A stretch of DNA of 64,000 nt, taken from NCBI GenBank assembly GCA_026707585.1, contig JAPOWQ010000040.1, positions 123,151 to 187,150 of the forward strand, read 5' to 3'. The DNA is from Chloroflexota bacterium (GTDB taxonomy: Bacteria; Chloroflexota; UBA11872). The notes below the pieces were generated by a model that saw only the letters and a program-made list of their open reading frames with translations, was not told the DNA's origin and did no database searches. The number at the start of each line of letters is the position of its first letter. The stretch's first letter is position 1. The position numbers and the translations under genes were made by a program. Below, piece by piece: positions 26,479 through 35,289 of this stretch.

Positions 26479-27014
26479 CGATAGCGCTCTCCGCTACCCA
26501 CTACCCCAACTGTAGTCGGTCCGGCCACCACCGGCGAGCCATTCCCACCCGCCTCCACTCCCTGAATCCTTCAACCCTGAACTCTGCCCCCGTCCACGCC
26601 CGATCCCTCCCGCCAGGCCTTCGTCCGCGACATCCTCTTCGACCTCATCGACCTGCAGGAGTCCATCCTCGAACTCCTCGCCGTCCTCCGCCACCATCAG
26701 TGCGCCGAACCGACCGTCCACGGCGGCATATCAGCCCGCCCCGATACTAGGCTCGCGATAGTCCGTGCCCTGCGCGATCACTCTGCATCCCACCGATCGG
26801 AGGGCGTGAACGAGATATTCTCCGTCCATAACACATGCGCCGCGGCTCCAGAATTTTCAATGCCTGCTGATCCGCCCCACTCCAGCACGCAAACACACGA
26901 ATAGCAGGGTGCTCCGGCTCGCTAACATCAGGTGCTGGCCTCGGCTGCTGCAAGTAACACAGCTTCGAATGGAGTCTGCTACATTCACGCACCCTCAATG
27001 ATCGGCGCCGCTAT
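26479..27014. other. Intergenic region with a possible coding fossil
   Basis: Between 26590 and 26720 the plus strand reads QAFVRDILFDLIDLQESILELLAVLRHHQCAEP, protein-like but without a usable start codon or ribosome binding site; I treat it as a possible remnant. From about 26750 base composition drops toward the lower-GC island that follows. No other gene is supported. Confidence 0.3.
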
Positions 27015-27848
27015 ATGATTTCCCGTCGCGTCTATCTGTTCGCCATTCTCCCCACCGATGATCTACAGCCGACATTCTTCGAGACTGGCGACCTTGCCGA
27101 AGACATCAAACATAGCTTAGTACCAACAAGAAGGGTCGAGAGATATACTAGGACATGGCGCATCTCTAAGCCAGTTGAAACACATGGCGGCCGTGTGATC
27201 GGCGGGAAGCTAGGTTTTGATGAATCAAGTCAGCGTCAGGCAATAACTTACGACGAGACTGAGCATGATTTTGTGCCGGGAAGCCAGGTGTCGAGAGTCG
27301 GTAAGTTCATACACTATGCTGTACACTGTGATCTTCGATATATGGCCGCTGAAGTTAGGCCACCGGATATCAGACCAAATTCGGTAAAGGGGGCAATGCA
27401 GGAGTTCATGCAAACAGGATCCCATCCGCTAAACTTAAAAGTAGATTCTGTCTATGATGCGAGGGGCCTATCTACATGGATCCGTGAAGTTGACCGGGTA
27501 TCTAGTTTCGTTGCAAATATGGAAAGAGCCAATCCAAAGTATAAGAACAAGAGTATCGAGGAGTTGTTCGAAAAGTCCGGTGCAGAAGAGGTCGATGTTT
27601 CGGCACGCGCCTCGCAGGACAGCTCTCTGGACATCGTCGACTCGCCATTGCACCTCTACGCTGAATACGCTGAAGATGGCCATGGGCATGTTGATGCGCA
27701 AGGAATGATTAGCGCAAATGCAAGCATCTATTTGTCCGGAAGACGTGCAGTTAGTGAAAACTTAGTGATTGAAGAAGATGCTGATATCAAGACGGTAGTT
27801 GGCCAGTTGGGGTCATGGATCAACTCAATCCTATCGCGGCTATCATGA
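27015..27848 (+). CDS. Unknown soluble protein, first gene of a low-GC two-gene module
   Basis: 277 residues, no signal peptide or membrane segment. It begins MISRRVYLFAILPTDD and contains GGRVIGGKLGFDES followed by a stretch FVPGSQVSRVGKFIHYAVHCDLRYMAAEVRPPDIRPNSVKGAMQEFM, then a helical region and an acidic C-terminal part with a serine/alanine-rich strand pattern. The layout is reminiscent of small defence-associated proteins of the DUF4747/DUF6731 kind, which carry a similar 'GG(R/K)-x-GKLG ... fID ... A-E-x-RP-xI' run, but I cannot confirm membership. Codon usage is clearly more A/T-ending than the flanking genes, which suggests acquisition. No Shine-Dalgarno is evident. It is coupled by ATGA to a membrane protein. 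Confidence 0.65.
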   Translation: MISRRVYLFAILPTDDLQPTFFETGDLAEDIKHSLVPTRRVERYTRTWRISKPVETHGGRVIGGKLGFDESSQRQAITYDETEHDFVPGSQVSRVGKFIHYAVHCDLRYMAAEVRPPDIRPNSVKGAMQEFMQTGSHPLNLKVDSVYDARGLSTWIREVDRVSSFVANMERANPKYKNKSIEELFEKSGAEEVDVSARASQDSSLDIVDSPLHLYAEYAEDGHGHVDAQGMISANASIYLSGRRAVSENLVIEEDADIKTVVGQLGSWINSILSRLS

Positions 27849-28339
27849 GCGATTCGTTCTTGCGAATCACGGCCAGCAAATGGAAGAGCATTCTCTATTG
27901 GGATTTTTTAATAGCAGCAGCGTGCGGGATCCTTGTGTCATTGCTGCCGGATGATAGCTCGCTGCAGTCCATGTTCCAAGTGCTCACAATTGCTCAAATC
28001 GGGGTAGCGAGTGGTGTGCTTGGATTTACGTTGACAGGAATGTCAATAATGACGGCCACCATGGACGACGATATGCTGGTGTTTTTTGACTCCCATGGTG
28101 ACGGGATATACGAAGATTTATGGCCGTTTTGGTTTACAGCGACACTGGCAGTAATCGCGGTGCTGTGTGGTTTGGTGTCCGTGGTTGTGTTTTCGGACAT
28201 GTGTCATTTGGTTCGCCGAATATCAGTCGGTGTTGTATCTTTGTTTGTATGCTATTCCGTCGTTAACGTCCTTCTCATATTTTCGTACTTGGCGGGTTAC
28301 GCGAGAGATCGTGCCAAGTATTTGAGGATGAAGCGGTAA
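27845..28339 (+). CDS. Four-helix membrane protein, second gene of the low-GC module
   Basis: 164 residues from the ATG at 27845 that overlaps the previous stop as ATGA; an earlier ATG at 27815 would overlap by 34 bases and is less likely. Four hydrophobic segments: residues ~17-35, ~46-70, ~91-113 and ~126-150, with a short acidic loop (MDDDMLVFFDSHGDG) between the second and third. Basic C-terminus (RDRAKYLRMKR). No known family recognised. A cytosolic partner plus a small multi-pass protein in one coupled unit is the usual shape of abortive-infection sensor/effector pairs, though it could equally be a transporter accessory. Low GC and A/T-rich codons match its partner. Confidence 0.65.
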   Translation: MSDSFLRITASKWKSILYWDFLIAAACGILVSLLPDDSSLQSMFQVLTIAQIGVASGVLGFTLTGMSIMTATMDDDMLVFFDSHGDGIYEDLWPFWFTATLAVIAVLCGLVSVVVFSDMCHLVRRISVGVVSLFVCYSVVNVLLIFSYLAGYARDRAKYLRMKR

Positions 28340-28571
28340 GAGTGAATTATTCAAATAATCGGATAGTGTAGCTTCTAGAACTTGAGCTCCCATGATTGTG
28401 AATATTGAACTCAATCAGCAATGTAATTGCATTCGGGGGGTTCACCTTGTACGCTGAAAGTTTGTCGACCGTCGTAGTTCTCTCGCATCGACTGGTCGAA
28501 GGCGATAATGTAGAGAGTAGCACGGGGTCTTGATACCGCAATTGCTCGCGTGGATTGGTTTCCTTCGTGGC

Positions 28572-28838
28572 CTAGTGATGTATCGTCGGCTCTTGGCACC
28601 GATAGATCGAGAATCGGCGAGTCAGCCGTTCACCCGTGACTTTTCGAGTCGGCAACGCCGCCACCATGGCTCGCGCCGTCCACAGCAGATCCATTACCAC
28701 AATCAATAGCAGACCAACGTTCCACACCTTCAGATCGCCAACGTAAGCCTTCATGCCATAGTGCTTCAGCGTCCTATCCAGCTCGCCCCGCAGGTCCGAC
28801 CTGGTCAAAGGCGGCTCTCGCACGGGTACGGCGGTCAT
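28572..28838 (-). CDS. Small single-pass membrane protein, unknown
   Basis: 88 residues: MTAVPVREPPLTRSDLRGELDRTLKHYGMKAYVGDLKVWNVGLLLIVVMDLLWTARAMVAAL and a basic tail. One hydrophobic segment at residues ~41-62 after a soluble helix. The helix-plus-C-terminal-anchor layout resembles small tail-anchored or DUF1640-like proteins, but I do not recognise the family. GC returns to the level of the main genome. No neighbours in an operon. 28340-28571 upstream of it has no supported gene. The call rests on composition and length only. Confidence 0.4.
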   Translation of the reverse strand: MTAVPVREPPLTRSDLRGELDRTLKHYGMKAYVGDLKVWNVGLLLIVVMDLLWTARAMVAALPTRKVTGERLTRRFSIYRCQEPTIHH

Positions 28839-29102
28839 CGCCGCTCCCCTCTCGTAACGCCCTCATCGCGCCCGCCGCTCCCGTCACGCTGAGCCCGCTC
28901 CTTCTCACTCATCTGCCCTCTCACATCTCCCCTTCCCTGCTTCCCTTGAGCGATAGACTGAGCCCGTGCGATCGACCGCCGAACGCAGCGACCAAGCGGC
29001 GTCGGCAGATCGGGCGCAGAAGCCAAGCGTCGACCGTGGGGCGGAAGGCACGGCGCACACAGCGCTGGCCGCGGGTCACGCGCTGGCCGGAAGGGACCCG
29101 GG

Positions 29103-29381
29103 ATGATTGTCAACGTCAAAGCCAGGTACGCCGACGGCGTGCTCACGCCCCTCGAGCCGCTCGACCTGGACGAAGGCAAAGAGGTGATGGTGTCGATTGA
29201 GGACACCGAAGCGGCCGTCAAGGACACGCCACCAGCGGGGCAAGGGTTGGCCTCCCTCGCGGCACGAGTTGCGGAACTCCGCGAGTCCGTTCCCCCGGAA
29301 ACGTGGGACGGCCTCCCTACTGACCTGGCCAAGAACAAGAAGCACTACCTCTACGGCCATCCCAAGGAAGAAGAAGAGTGA
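29103..29381 (+). CDS. AF2212-like (DUF104) antitoxin
   Basis: 92 residues. The N-terminal ~35 residues MIVNVKARYADGVLTPLEPLDLDEGKEVMVSIED match the DUF104/UPF0165 signature (xxVxAxYxxGVLxPLEPLDLxEGxxV), a small beta-barrel antitoxin domain that dimerises and binds operator DNA. The C-terminal part, with an acidic end (GHPKEEEE), would cap the active site of the PIN toxin. GGAAGGGACCCGGG precedes the ATG. Stop overlaps the toxin start as GTGA, so the two are coupled. Likely autoregulated like other VapBC-type pairs; no clear operator palindrome is seen upstream. Confidence 0.85.
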   Translation: MIVNVKARYADGVLTPLEPLDLDEGKEVMVSIEDTEAAVKDTPPAGQGLASLAARVAELRESVPPETWDGLPTDLAKNKKHYLYGHPKEEEE

Positions 29382-29800
29382 GCGTCGTCTTCGCGGATTC
29401 GGGCTACTGGATCGCGTTGTGGAACCCAAGGGATGCGCTCCACCGGCGCTCGATGGCCGCTGCTGACGCCCTGGGAACGTCCGATGTCGTGACGACGCAA
29501 CTCGTGCTGGTCGAAGCGCTTAACTCAATGGCGGACAAGCCTGAATATCGGCGAACGTTCGCGGCCAGGATGGTTCATGACCTTGAGGCCGATCCCAGCG
29601 TCGAGATTGTCCCCCAAACGGACTCGCAGTTTAGGGCCGCCGTAATCCGCTACGCGTCGCGCCCCGACCAGAGTTGGAGCCTCACCGACTGCGCGAGCTT
29701 TCTGGTCATGGAGGAGCGGAACATCACCGACGCCCTCGCCTACGACCGCGACTTCGAGCAGGCCGGCTTTAGAGCCCTGCTTCGAGAAAGCAGGGGCTAA
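29378..29800 (+). CDS. PIN-domain ribonuclease toxin (VapC-like)
   Basis: 140 residues from a GTG inside the antitoxin stop. PIN-domain acidic residues are visible: VVFADSGYWIALW (D7), QLVLVEALNSMAD (E48), LTDCASFLVMEE (D~105) and ALAYDRDFEQAGF (D~123), the layout of the archaeal/bacterial VapC family paired with DUF104. Such toxins cleave RNA, often tRNA or rRNA loops, when the antitoxin is degraded. Complete, all four acidic positions present, so it is probably active. Downstream lies a family A repeat. Confidence 0.87.
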   Translation: MSVVFADSGYWIALWNPRDALHRRSMAAADALGTSDVVTTQLVLVEALNSMADKPEYRRTFAARMVHDLEADPSVEIVPQTDSQFRAAVIRYASRPDQSWSLTDCASFLVMEERNITDALAYDRDFEQAGFRALLRESRG

Positions 29801-29858
29801 CACCGACCCTCGCCCTTAGAATCCGCTGCCAACGCCCCTTGACCTCGACAGCACGGCG

Positions 29859-29928
29859 GCTCTTTACCCTCTCCAAGGGGAGAGGCAGATTCGGGCGTCT
29901 GCGGCCGAAATCGGTGAGGGGTCTTCCG
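29859..29928 (+). repeat. Family A palindromic repeat, copy A6
   Basis: CCCTCTCC-AAG-GGGAGAGG hairpin, then TTCGGGCGTCTGCGGCCGAA and ATCGGTGAGGGGTCTTCCG. Confidence 0.85.
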
Positions 29929-30436
29929 TTCCCGCTGTCTCCGCTACCACCGACGCCAACCCAGCAACAACCTAGCCTGACGCGGGCGTGTCTTCTCCCG
30001 TCGTGTAGTTACCCAGAGCCTTGGAAGGGTCAAAGAATGCGGGCCAGGACAGACCGAATATTCCTGGGTCTCGTGAGACCGTGGGTGAGCAAGGCCGTCC
30101 CGGCCCTGACGCTGGCCCCAAGCCTGCATCCGCAAGGCTTAGCGCGGGCTCCGCGTCATCCGAGCCTACCCAATCGCCCCACCACCACACACCCCAATCG
30201 GCATCGATCCAGCCAGCAGCAACCCACCGCCCTCAACCGACTCTTCATCCTTGTTCCAGCAGCTCCCCCATCACCACGTAATCCGAAACGGAATCGACCG
30301 CCGCGGCTCCCGCCGGTACACCGCCCCAATCCGGTCATTCACCCGGCAACCCCACGCCTTGATCCCGATCCACGGCCCCGCCGCAAAGCCTGCTAGCGTG
30401 AGCGCCCAGCTTCATGAGTCGGGTACCTATCTCGTC
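29929..30436. other. Intergenic region, no supported gene
   Basis: About 500 bases. One minus-strand open stretch (30271-30411) reads ALTLAGFAAGPWIGIKAWGCRVNDRIGAVYRREPRRSIPFRITW, protein-like but without a start; possibly the end of a lost gene. Otherwise nothing is visible. Confidence 0.3.
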
Positions 30437-31057
30437 ATGGCTGAATCTGCGCCATTCGAACAGTGGCTCACGGCCCAGGCATCAACCGTCGATCTCTTCG
30501 AAGACGTCCGCGCGGCCAGCGAAGCCCACCGCCGGCAGCATGGCCCGACATGCACGGTGTATCCCACCTCCAGAGCCCCGTTATGGGGCTTGCTCGCCGG
30601 CGCAATTGGCGCCCACCGAATCCTCGAAATCGGCACTGGACTCGGCTATAGCACCCTCTGGCTGGCCCACGGCGCGCCAGACGCCCGGGTCACGACAGTC
30701 GAGGCCGACCGCGACCACGCCGCGCTCGCTCAGGAAAACGTCCGCAAGGCGGGCTATGCGGACCGAATCAAGATCGTCCATTCGCATGGAATCGACGTCC
30801 TCGCCGGCTATGACCATAAGGTTGACATAATCTTCTGCGACTGCGACATCGACGAGTACGGCGACTATCCGGCCCACGCCATGCGGCTGCTTCGAGTCGG
30901 CGGCCTACTCATCACCGCAAACCTCTTTGCTGGCTGGTACACACCCGGCATGCCCGGACTCAAGTCCGCAATCGCCTACCGCGACCAGGTCCTCGCCGAC
31001 GATCGCCTCCACACCACCCTCCTCGGCAGCAACGCCCTCAGCCTCCGAACCCGCTGA
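30437..31057 (+). CDS. SAM-dependent O-methyltransferase (family 3 type)
   Basis: 206 residues from the ATG at 30437; the frame is open upstream and a GTG 39 bases earlier cannot be excluded. SAM-binding motif I is ILEIGTGLGYSTLWLA, motif II is VTTVEADRDHAALAQENVRKAGYADRI, and VDIIFCDCDIDEYGDY occupies the position of the metal/catalytic Asp region of class I catechol-type O-methyltransferases. LLRVGGLLITANLFAGW is motif III. The protein is short but complete for the family. Substrate unknown. Stands alone; the following gene has its own promoter. Confidence 0.85.
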   Translation: MAESAPFEQWLTAQASTVDLFEDVRAASEAHRRQHGPTCTVYPTSRAPLWGLLAGAIGAHRILEIGTGLGYSTLWLAHGAPDARVTTVEADRDHAALAQENVRKAGYADRIKIVHSHGIDVLAGYDHKVDIIFCDCDIDEYGDYPAHAMRLLRVGGLLITANLFAGWYTPGMPGLKSAIAYRDQVLADDRLHTTLLGSNALSLRTR

Positions 31058-31192
31058 TCCTCAGAACCGCATCTCCGGCACTCCCCGGCAAACGTCTGCC
31101 TGACCACGGGGCTTGGCCACTGCCGGCTCGATGTGCCTAAGGCCATCCAAACCCGTCTACCCCCGAACCCTCGCGCTCGAGTCTGACTCGCC

Positions 31193-31221
31193 TTGCCTCG
31201 CGCTCTCCCTGATCGTACACT
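31193..31221 (+). promoter_or_regulatory. Sigma-70-type promoter P1 (TTGCCT-17-TACACT)
   Basis: TTGCCT at 31193-31198, 17-base spacer, TACACT at 31216-31221. Transcription would start near 31228, leaving a long leader of about 270 bases before the aminotransferase ATG. The promoter at 53256-53284 has the same -10 and a similar -35 and also precedes a long leader with the same palindrome. Confidence 0.6.
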
Positions 31222-31379
31222 ATTTGTGTAAGTCCCGCAACCCAGGCCCGAATGCCCGTCATCACCCCCGTCTGCCGCCTCCCCGCCAGTCCGTTGAACG
31301 CCAGCCCAATACCCCGACGCGCCGCTGGTCAACTTTCCACGTCTCCGGACACGCCAAAACACACCCCGCGCAGCCTCAA

Positions 31380-31399
31380 GAGTTTTTTGGAAAAAACTC
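31380..31399 (+). promoter_or_regulatory. AT-rich 20-bp perfect palindrome in the leader (family E, copy 1)
   Basis: GAGTTTTTTGGAAAAAACTC, 98 bases before the ATG at 31498. Flanks are also shared with copy 2: CCTCAA before it and GCGCGCGAGGCCCC after it. Could be an operator, an RNA hairpin or a short mobile repeat. Confidence 0.65.
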
Positions 31400-31497
31400 C
31401 TATTGCGCGCGAGGCCCCCATTCCAGGCCTACTCGCCTCCGCCGATGTACCCTCTCCCTCAGGACTTCGACAGCCACCCCCGAAAGTCGGTCCTGCC

Positions 31498-32826
31498 ATG
31501 CCAACCCTCGCCCTCACCGGCGGCGCCCCCGCCCGCACCCAGCCCTTCCCCGCCTGGCCCGTCTTCCCCGAGCAGGACATCGCCGCCCTCGCCGACCACC
31601 TCCGCGCCGGCGATCGCTCCCACGACGACCCCGTCATCCAGTTCGAGCAGGCCGTCGCCGCCGCCCACGGCGCCCGCTACGGCATCGGCGTCAACAGCGG
31701 CACCAGCGCCCTTGAGCTTGCCCTCCAGGCCCTCCGCCTCGACCGCGGCGCCGAGGTCATCGTCTCCCCCATCACCTTCTTCGCCAGCATCTCCGCCATC
31801 CTCAACGCCGGCCTCGTCCCCATCTTTGCGGACATCGACCCCGACACCTACAACATCGCCCCCGCCGCCATCCGGTCCGCCATCACCCCCCGCACCGGCG
31901 CCATCATGACTGTCCACTTCGGCGGCGTCAGCTGCGACATGCAGGCCATCCTCGCCATCGCCCGGCGCCGCAACCTCGCCATCATCGAGGACGTCTCCCA
32001 CGCCCACGGCGCTACCTGGAACCACCGCGGCCTCGGCTCCATCGGCGACGCCGGCTGCTTCAGTTGCGGCAGCGGCAAGAACCTCTCCGCCGGCGGTGGA
32101 GGCGTCCTGATCACCAACGATCCGGTCATCCACGAACGCGCCAGCGGCTACGGCGAACTCAACCACCCCCGCCGCCAGCGCCGACGCGAACTCACCGGCG
32201 CCCGCGAAGCTCGCCCCGCCACCCAGGAGTTCTTCCCGTACTCCTCAGGCAACCGCCGTCTCCACCCCGTCCACGCCGTCCTCGGCCTGCCGCAACTCCA
32301 GCGACTCGACGAGCAGACCGCCCGCCGCGACGCCAACGGCCGCTACCTCGCCTCGCTGCTCGACGACATCGACGGCGTCACTCCCCGTCGCCAGGACCCT
32401 TTCGCCACCCGCGGCGCCAACCATCTGTTCGTCCTGCGCTACAACGCCCAGGCCTTCGGCGGCCTCTCTCGCGACCTCTTCGTCAAGGCCCTCAACGCCG
32501 AGGGCATCCCCTGCCAGACCGAATATCACCGCCCCATGCACCGCGCCGACCTGTTCGCGGACGTCGACGGCGAACTCAGCCGCGTCTGGCCCCGCGCCAA
32601 CGGCGCCCCCGACATCGACTACGCCGCCATGAGCTGCCCCAGCGCCGAACGCGCCTGCGCCGAGGAAATGGTCACCCTCCCCACCCACGTAACCCTCGAC
32701 ACCCGCGACGGCATGGACCAGATCCTCACCGCCATCGAGAAGATCCAGACCCACCAGTCCGAACTCGCCTCCTACGTATCTGAAACACCTTCGGAGCAAT
32801 CCCAGTGGTCGATCTCCGGCAGGTAA
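31498..32826 (+). CDS. DegT/DnrJ/EryC1/StrS family PLP aminotransferase
   Basis: 442 residues from the ATG at 31498; the frame is open further upstream through the leader palindrome but that part is not protein-like. Family features: GVNSGTSALELALQALRL (phosphate-binding), VIVSPITFFASISAILNAGLVPIFADID, IIEDVSHAHGATW (the Asp that contacts the PLP ring nitrogen) and K194 in SCGSGKNLSAGGGG, the Schiff-base lysine. SAT aminotransferases make amino sugars or act on keto-cyclitols such as scyllo-inosose. The MocA-type enzymes at 13-15 kb would fit an inositol or amino-sugar theme but are unlinked. Extremely C-rich third positions. Cytoplasmic. Confidence 0.9.
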   Translation: MPTLALTGGAPARTQPFPAWPVFPEQDIAALADHLRAGDRSHDDPVIQFEQAVAAAHGARYGIGVNSGTSALELALQALRLDRGAEVIVSPITFFASISAILNAGLVPIFADIDPDTYNIAPAAIRSAITPRTGAIMTVHFGGVSCDMQAILAIARRRNLAIIEDVSHAHGATWNHRGLGSIGDAGCFSCGSGKNLSAGGGGVLITNDPVIHERASGYGELNHPRRQRRRELTGAREARPATQEFFPYSSGNRRLHPVHAVLGLPQLQRLDEQTARRDANGRYLASLLDDIDGVTPRRQDPFATRGANHLFVLRYNAQAFGGLSRDLFVKALNAEGIPCQTEYHRPMHRADLFADVDGELSRVWPRANGAPDIDYAAMSCPSAERACAEEMVTLPTHVTLDTRDGMDQILTAIEKIQTHQSELASYVSETPSEQSQWSISGR

Positions 32827-32938
32827 TAACCAACGTGTTGCAGACGCCAAAATCGACCGTCCCCGGCCGTGGTGCTAGCCTCGTTCGACTCCGAAGCACG
32901 ACCGGTTTGTACATCCGGCAACGCAGGGAGATTCGGCC

Positions 32939-34087
32939 ATGAGCTACCGGCCGCTGGCTGAAGTTCGCAAAGACCTCCGGGTCGAGTGGTACCGCTGCCC
33001 CATCGAAGGCGCCAAGCTGCGCGAGCTCTCCCGTCGCAGCGACCTCCAGGGCTGGTTCCAGGCCGGCGGCCACCTGGCGCTCTTTCTCCTCACCGGCGCC
33101 ATCACCTACGCTTTCTGGCTCCAGCAAATGTGGGTGGGCGTTGTCATCGGGCTCTACTTCCACGGAACCGTGGGATCGTTCTTGCGCGGTGTCGCGAGCC
33201 ACGAGCTTGTCCACGGCTCCGTCTTCCGAACCAAGTTCCTGAACAAGTTCTTCCTGTACTTTTTCGGCCTCTTGGGCTGGTTCGACTCATTCGACTACGC
33301 CAGCAGCCACACCTATCACCACCGCTACACCTTGCACCCCGAGGGCGACCGCGAGGTCCTGCTTCCCCTCAAGCCAACAGTGGGCAAGACCTTCCTGCTC
33401 CAGATCTGCACGATCAACCTCTGGACGCAGAAGGGCCGTACCTTCGGCCGAGCTGGCGGCCTCTTTCCCACGATCATTGGCACCTTCCGATCGGCCATAT
33501 CGACGCCCGGCTCCCCGGACACGTCCAAGTCGGAGTGGTGGAACGCCTTGAATTACGACCAGCCGGACCAGTACCGCCGCTCACTCTGGTGGTCGCGCGC
33601 GCAGCTGGTCTACCACGCGACGGTCTGGGTGGTATCGATCCTGACCGGCCAGTGGATCTGGATCTTCCTGATCAGCGTCTTTCCCTTCATCGCCAATCTG
33701 GCTTCCTACCTGGTCAGCATGCCCCAGCACTGCGGCCTGAGGGACAACGTCGCCGACTTCCGCAAGTGTGTGCGCTCGAACACCTTGATTCCGATCCTCG
33801 AGTTCCTCTACTGGCGCATGAACTGGCACCTCGAACACCACATGTACGCCGGCGTCCCCTGCTACAACCTCAAGAAGCTCTACCACGAAGTCGCCCACGA
33901 CATGCCGGAACCCCGAACCCTCCGCAGCGCCTGGCGCGAAATGCTGGACACCTGGGAACGCCAGCAAACCGACCCGGACTACCAGTACGACACCCCGCTC
34001 CCAGCAACCGCGCAGCGCATCCGCGAGGATGAGTCCACCGCGCTGGAGAGTTCCATCGGCGACCTCGCGCCGAAAGGTCTGAAATAG
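32939..34087 (+). CDS. Membrane fatty-acid desaturase (tandem copy 1)
   Basis: 382 residues, GGGAG upstream of the ATG. Histidine boxes that hold the di-iron centre: H88-E-L-V-H92, H124-T-Y-H127-H128 and H297-L-E-H300-H301. Hydrophobic segments around residues 45-62, 64-82, 103-113 and 220-255 give the usual four-helix topology. These enzymes insert a double bond or hydroxyl in an acyl or carotenoid-like chain, taking electrons from ferredoxin or cytochrome b5. HxxxH, HxxHH, HxxHH spacing is closest to the acyl-lipid type. Followed after 52 bases by a near copy. Confidence 0.9.
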   Translation: MSYRPLAEVRKDLRVEWYRCPIEGAKLRELSRRSDLQGWFQAGGHLALFLLTGAITYAFWLQQMWVGVVIGLYFHGTVGSFLRGVASHELVHGSVFRTKFLNKFFLYFFGLLGWFDSFDYASSHTYHHRYTLHPEGDREVLLPLKPTVGKTFLLQICTINLWTQKGRTFGRAGGLFPTIIGTFRSAISTPGSPDTSKSEWWNALNYDQPDQYRRSLWWSRAQLVYHATVWVVSILTGQWIWIFLISVFPFIANLASYLVSMPQHCGLRDNVADFRKCVRSNTLIPILEFLYWRMNWHLEHHMYAGVPCYNLKKLYHEVAHDMPEPRTLRSAWREMLDTWERQQTDPDYQYDTPLPATAQRIREDESTALESSIGDLAPKGLK

Positions 34088-34139
34088 CAGTGCAAAGCGC
34101 GACGATTCCGCTGGTTCAAAGACGCTGGGAGGAGAGGCC

Positions 34140-35285
34140 ATGAGCTACCGGCCGCTGGCTGATGTACGCAAGGACCTCCGGGTCGAGTGGTACCGCTGCC
34201 CGATCGAGGGCTCGAAACTTCGCGAGCTTTCCCGGCGCAGCGACCTCCAGGGTTGGTACCAGACCGGCGGCCACCTGGCGCTTTTCCTCTTGACCGGCGC
34301 ACTTACCTATTTCTTCTGGTGGCAGCAGATCTGGGTGGGCGTTGTCGTGGGGCTCTTCCTCCACGGCACTGTTGGGACCTTCTTCCGCGGCATCGCCGCG
34401 CATGAACTGGCCCACGGCTCCGTCTTCCGGACCAAGATCCTCAACAAGATCTTCCTCTACCTGTTCAGCCTGCTCAGCTGGTGGGATGTATTCGATTACG
34501 CCAGCAGCCACACCTACCACCACCGCTACACCCTGCATCCCGAGGGTGATCGCGAAGTCTTGCTTCCGATCCAGCCGAGGACCGGCAAGACATTCCTGCT
34601 CCAGATGTTCACCATGAACATCTGGACGCAGAAAGGACGCACGTTTGGACGCGGCGGCCTGATTCCGCTGATTTTGAACACGATTCGGACGGCCATGGGA
34701 AGTTCAGGTTCGTCCACCAGGGGCGGTTCGGAGTGGGTGAACTCGCTGCACGAGGATCAGCCGGATCAGCATCGGCGGGCGATCTGGTTCGCTCGGGCAC
34801 AGCTGGCCTTCCACGCAGCGGTGGTCATCGTCTCAATCGTGACGGGCCAGTGGATCTGGATCTTTCTGCTTACACTCTTCGCGTTCACCGCCGGCTGGGC
34901 CGTGTACATGGTGGGATTGCCCCAGCACTGCGGCCTGAGGGACAACGTCCCCGACTTCCGTAAGTGCGTGCGCTCGAACACGCTGATTCCGATCCTCGAG
35001 TTCCTCTACTGGCGCATGAACTGGCACCTCGAACACCACATGTACGCCGGCGTCCCCTGCTACAACCTCAAGAAGCTCCACCACGAAGTCGCCCACGACA
35101 TGCCTGAGCCTCGGACCCTCCGCAGCGCCTGGCGCGAAATGCTGGACACCTGGGAACGCCAGCAGACCGACCCCGACTACCAGTACGACACCCCACTCCC
35201 CGCCACCGCCGGACGCGTCCAACTCAAGGACTTCGATGAAGTGGAGAGTTCAATCGGAGACCTGGCGCCAAAGGGCTTGAAATAG
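34140..35285 (+). CDS. Membrane fatty-acid desaturase (tandem copy 2)
   Basis: 381 residues, same architecture and all three His boxes (HELAH, HTYHH, HLEHH). The first ~60 and last ~100 codons are nearly the same in DNA as copy 1, while the middle (RTFGRGGLIPLILNTIRTAM and SEWVNSLHEDQPDQHRR) has diverged, suggesting either gene conversion of the ends or selection for a different chain in the middle. GGGAGGAGAGGCC precedes the ATG. A START-like gene follows after 4 bases, so the three genes at 32939-35730 form one transcription unit. Confidence 0.9.
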   Translation: MSYRPLADVRKDLRVEWYRCPIEGSKLRELSRRSDLQGWYQTGGHLALFLLTGALTYFFWWQQIWVGVVVGLFLHGTVGTFFRGIAAHELAHGSVFRTKILNKIFLYLFSLLSWWDVFDYASSHTYHHRYTLHPEGDREVLLPIQPRTGKTFLLQMFTMNIWTQKGRTFGRGGLIPLILNTIRTAMGSSGSSTRGGSEWVNSLHEDQPDQHRRAIWFARAQLAFHAAVVIVSIVTGQWIWIFLLTLFAFTAGWAVYMVGLPQHCGLRDNVPDFRKCVRSNTLIPILEFLYWRMNWHLEHHMYAGVPCYNLKKLHHEVAHDMPEPRTLRSAWREMLDTWERQQTDPDYQYDTPLPATAGRVQLKDFDEVESSIGDLAPKGLK

Positions 35286-35289
35286 CGTC

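Noticed and set aside
28835..29338. Minus-strand frame of 167 codons over the DUF104 antitoxin
   Set aside because: The plus-strand DUF104/PIN pair is clear and coupled; the minus frame lacks protein-like features.
31380..31399. AT palindrome as a simple intrinsic terminator
   Set aside because: Weak A-T stem with a 2-base loop and placed in gene leaders after promoters, twice at the same distance from a start; a regulatory or repeat role fits better.
31113..31497. Extension of the aminotransferase frame upstream through the AT palindrome
   Set aside because: The family start is at MPTLALTGG; the upstream part is not conserved-looking and lies within the predicted leader.
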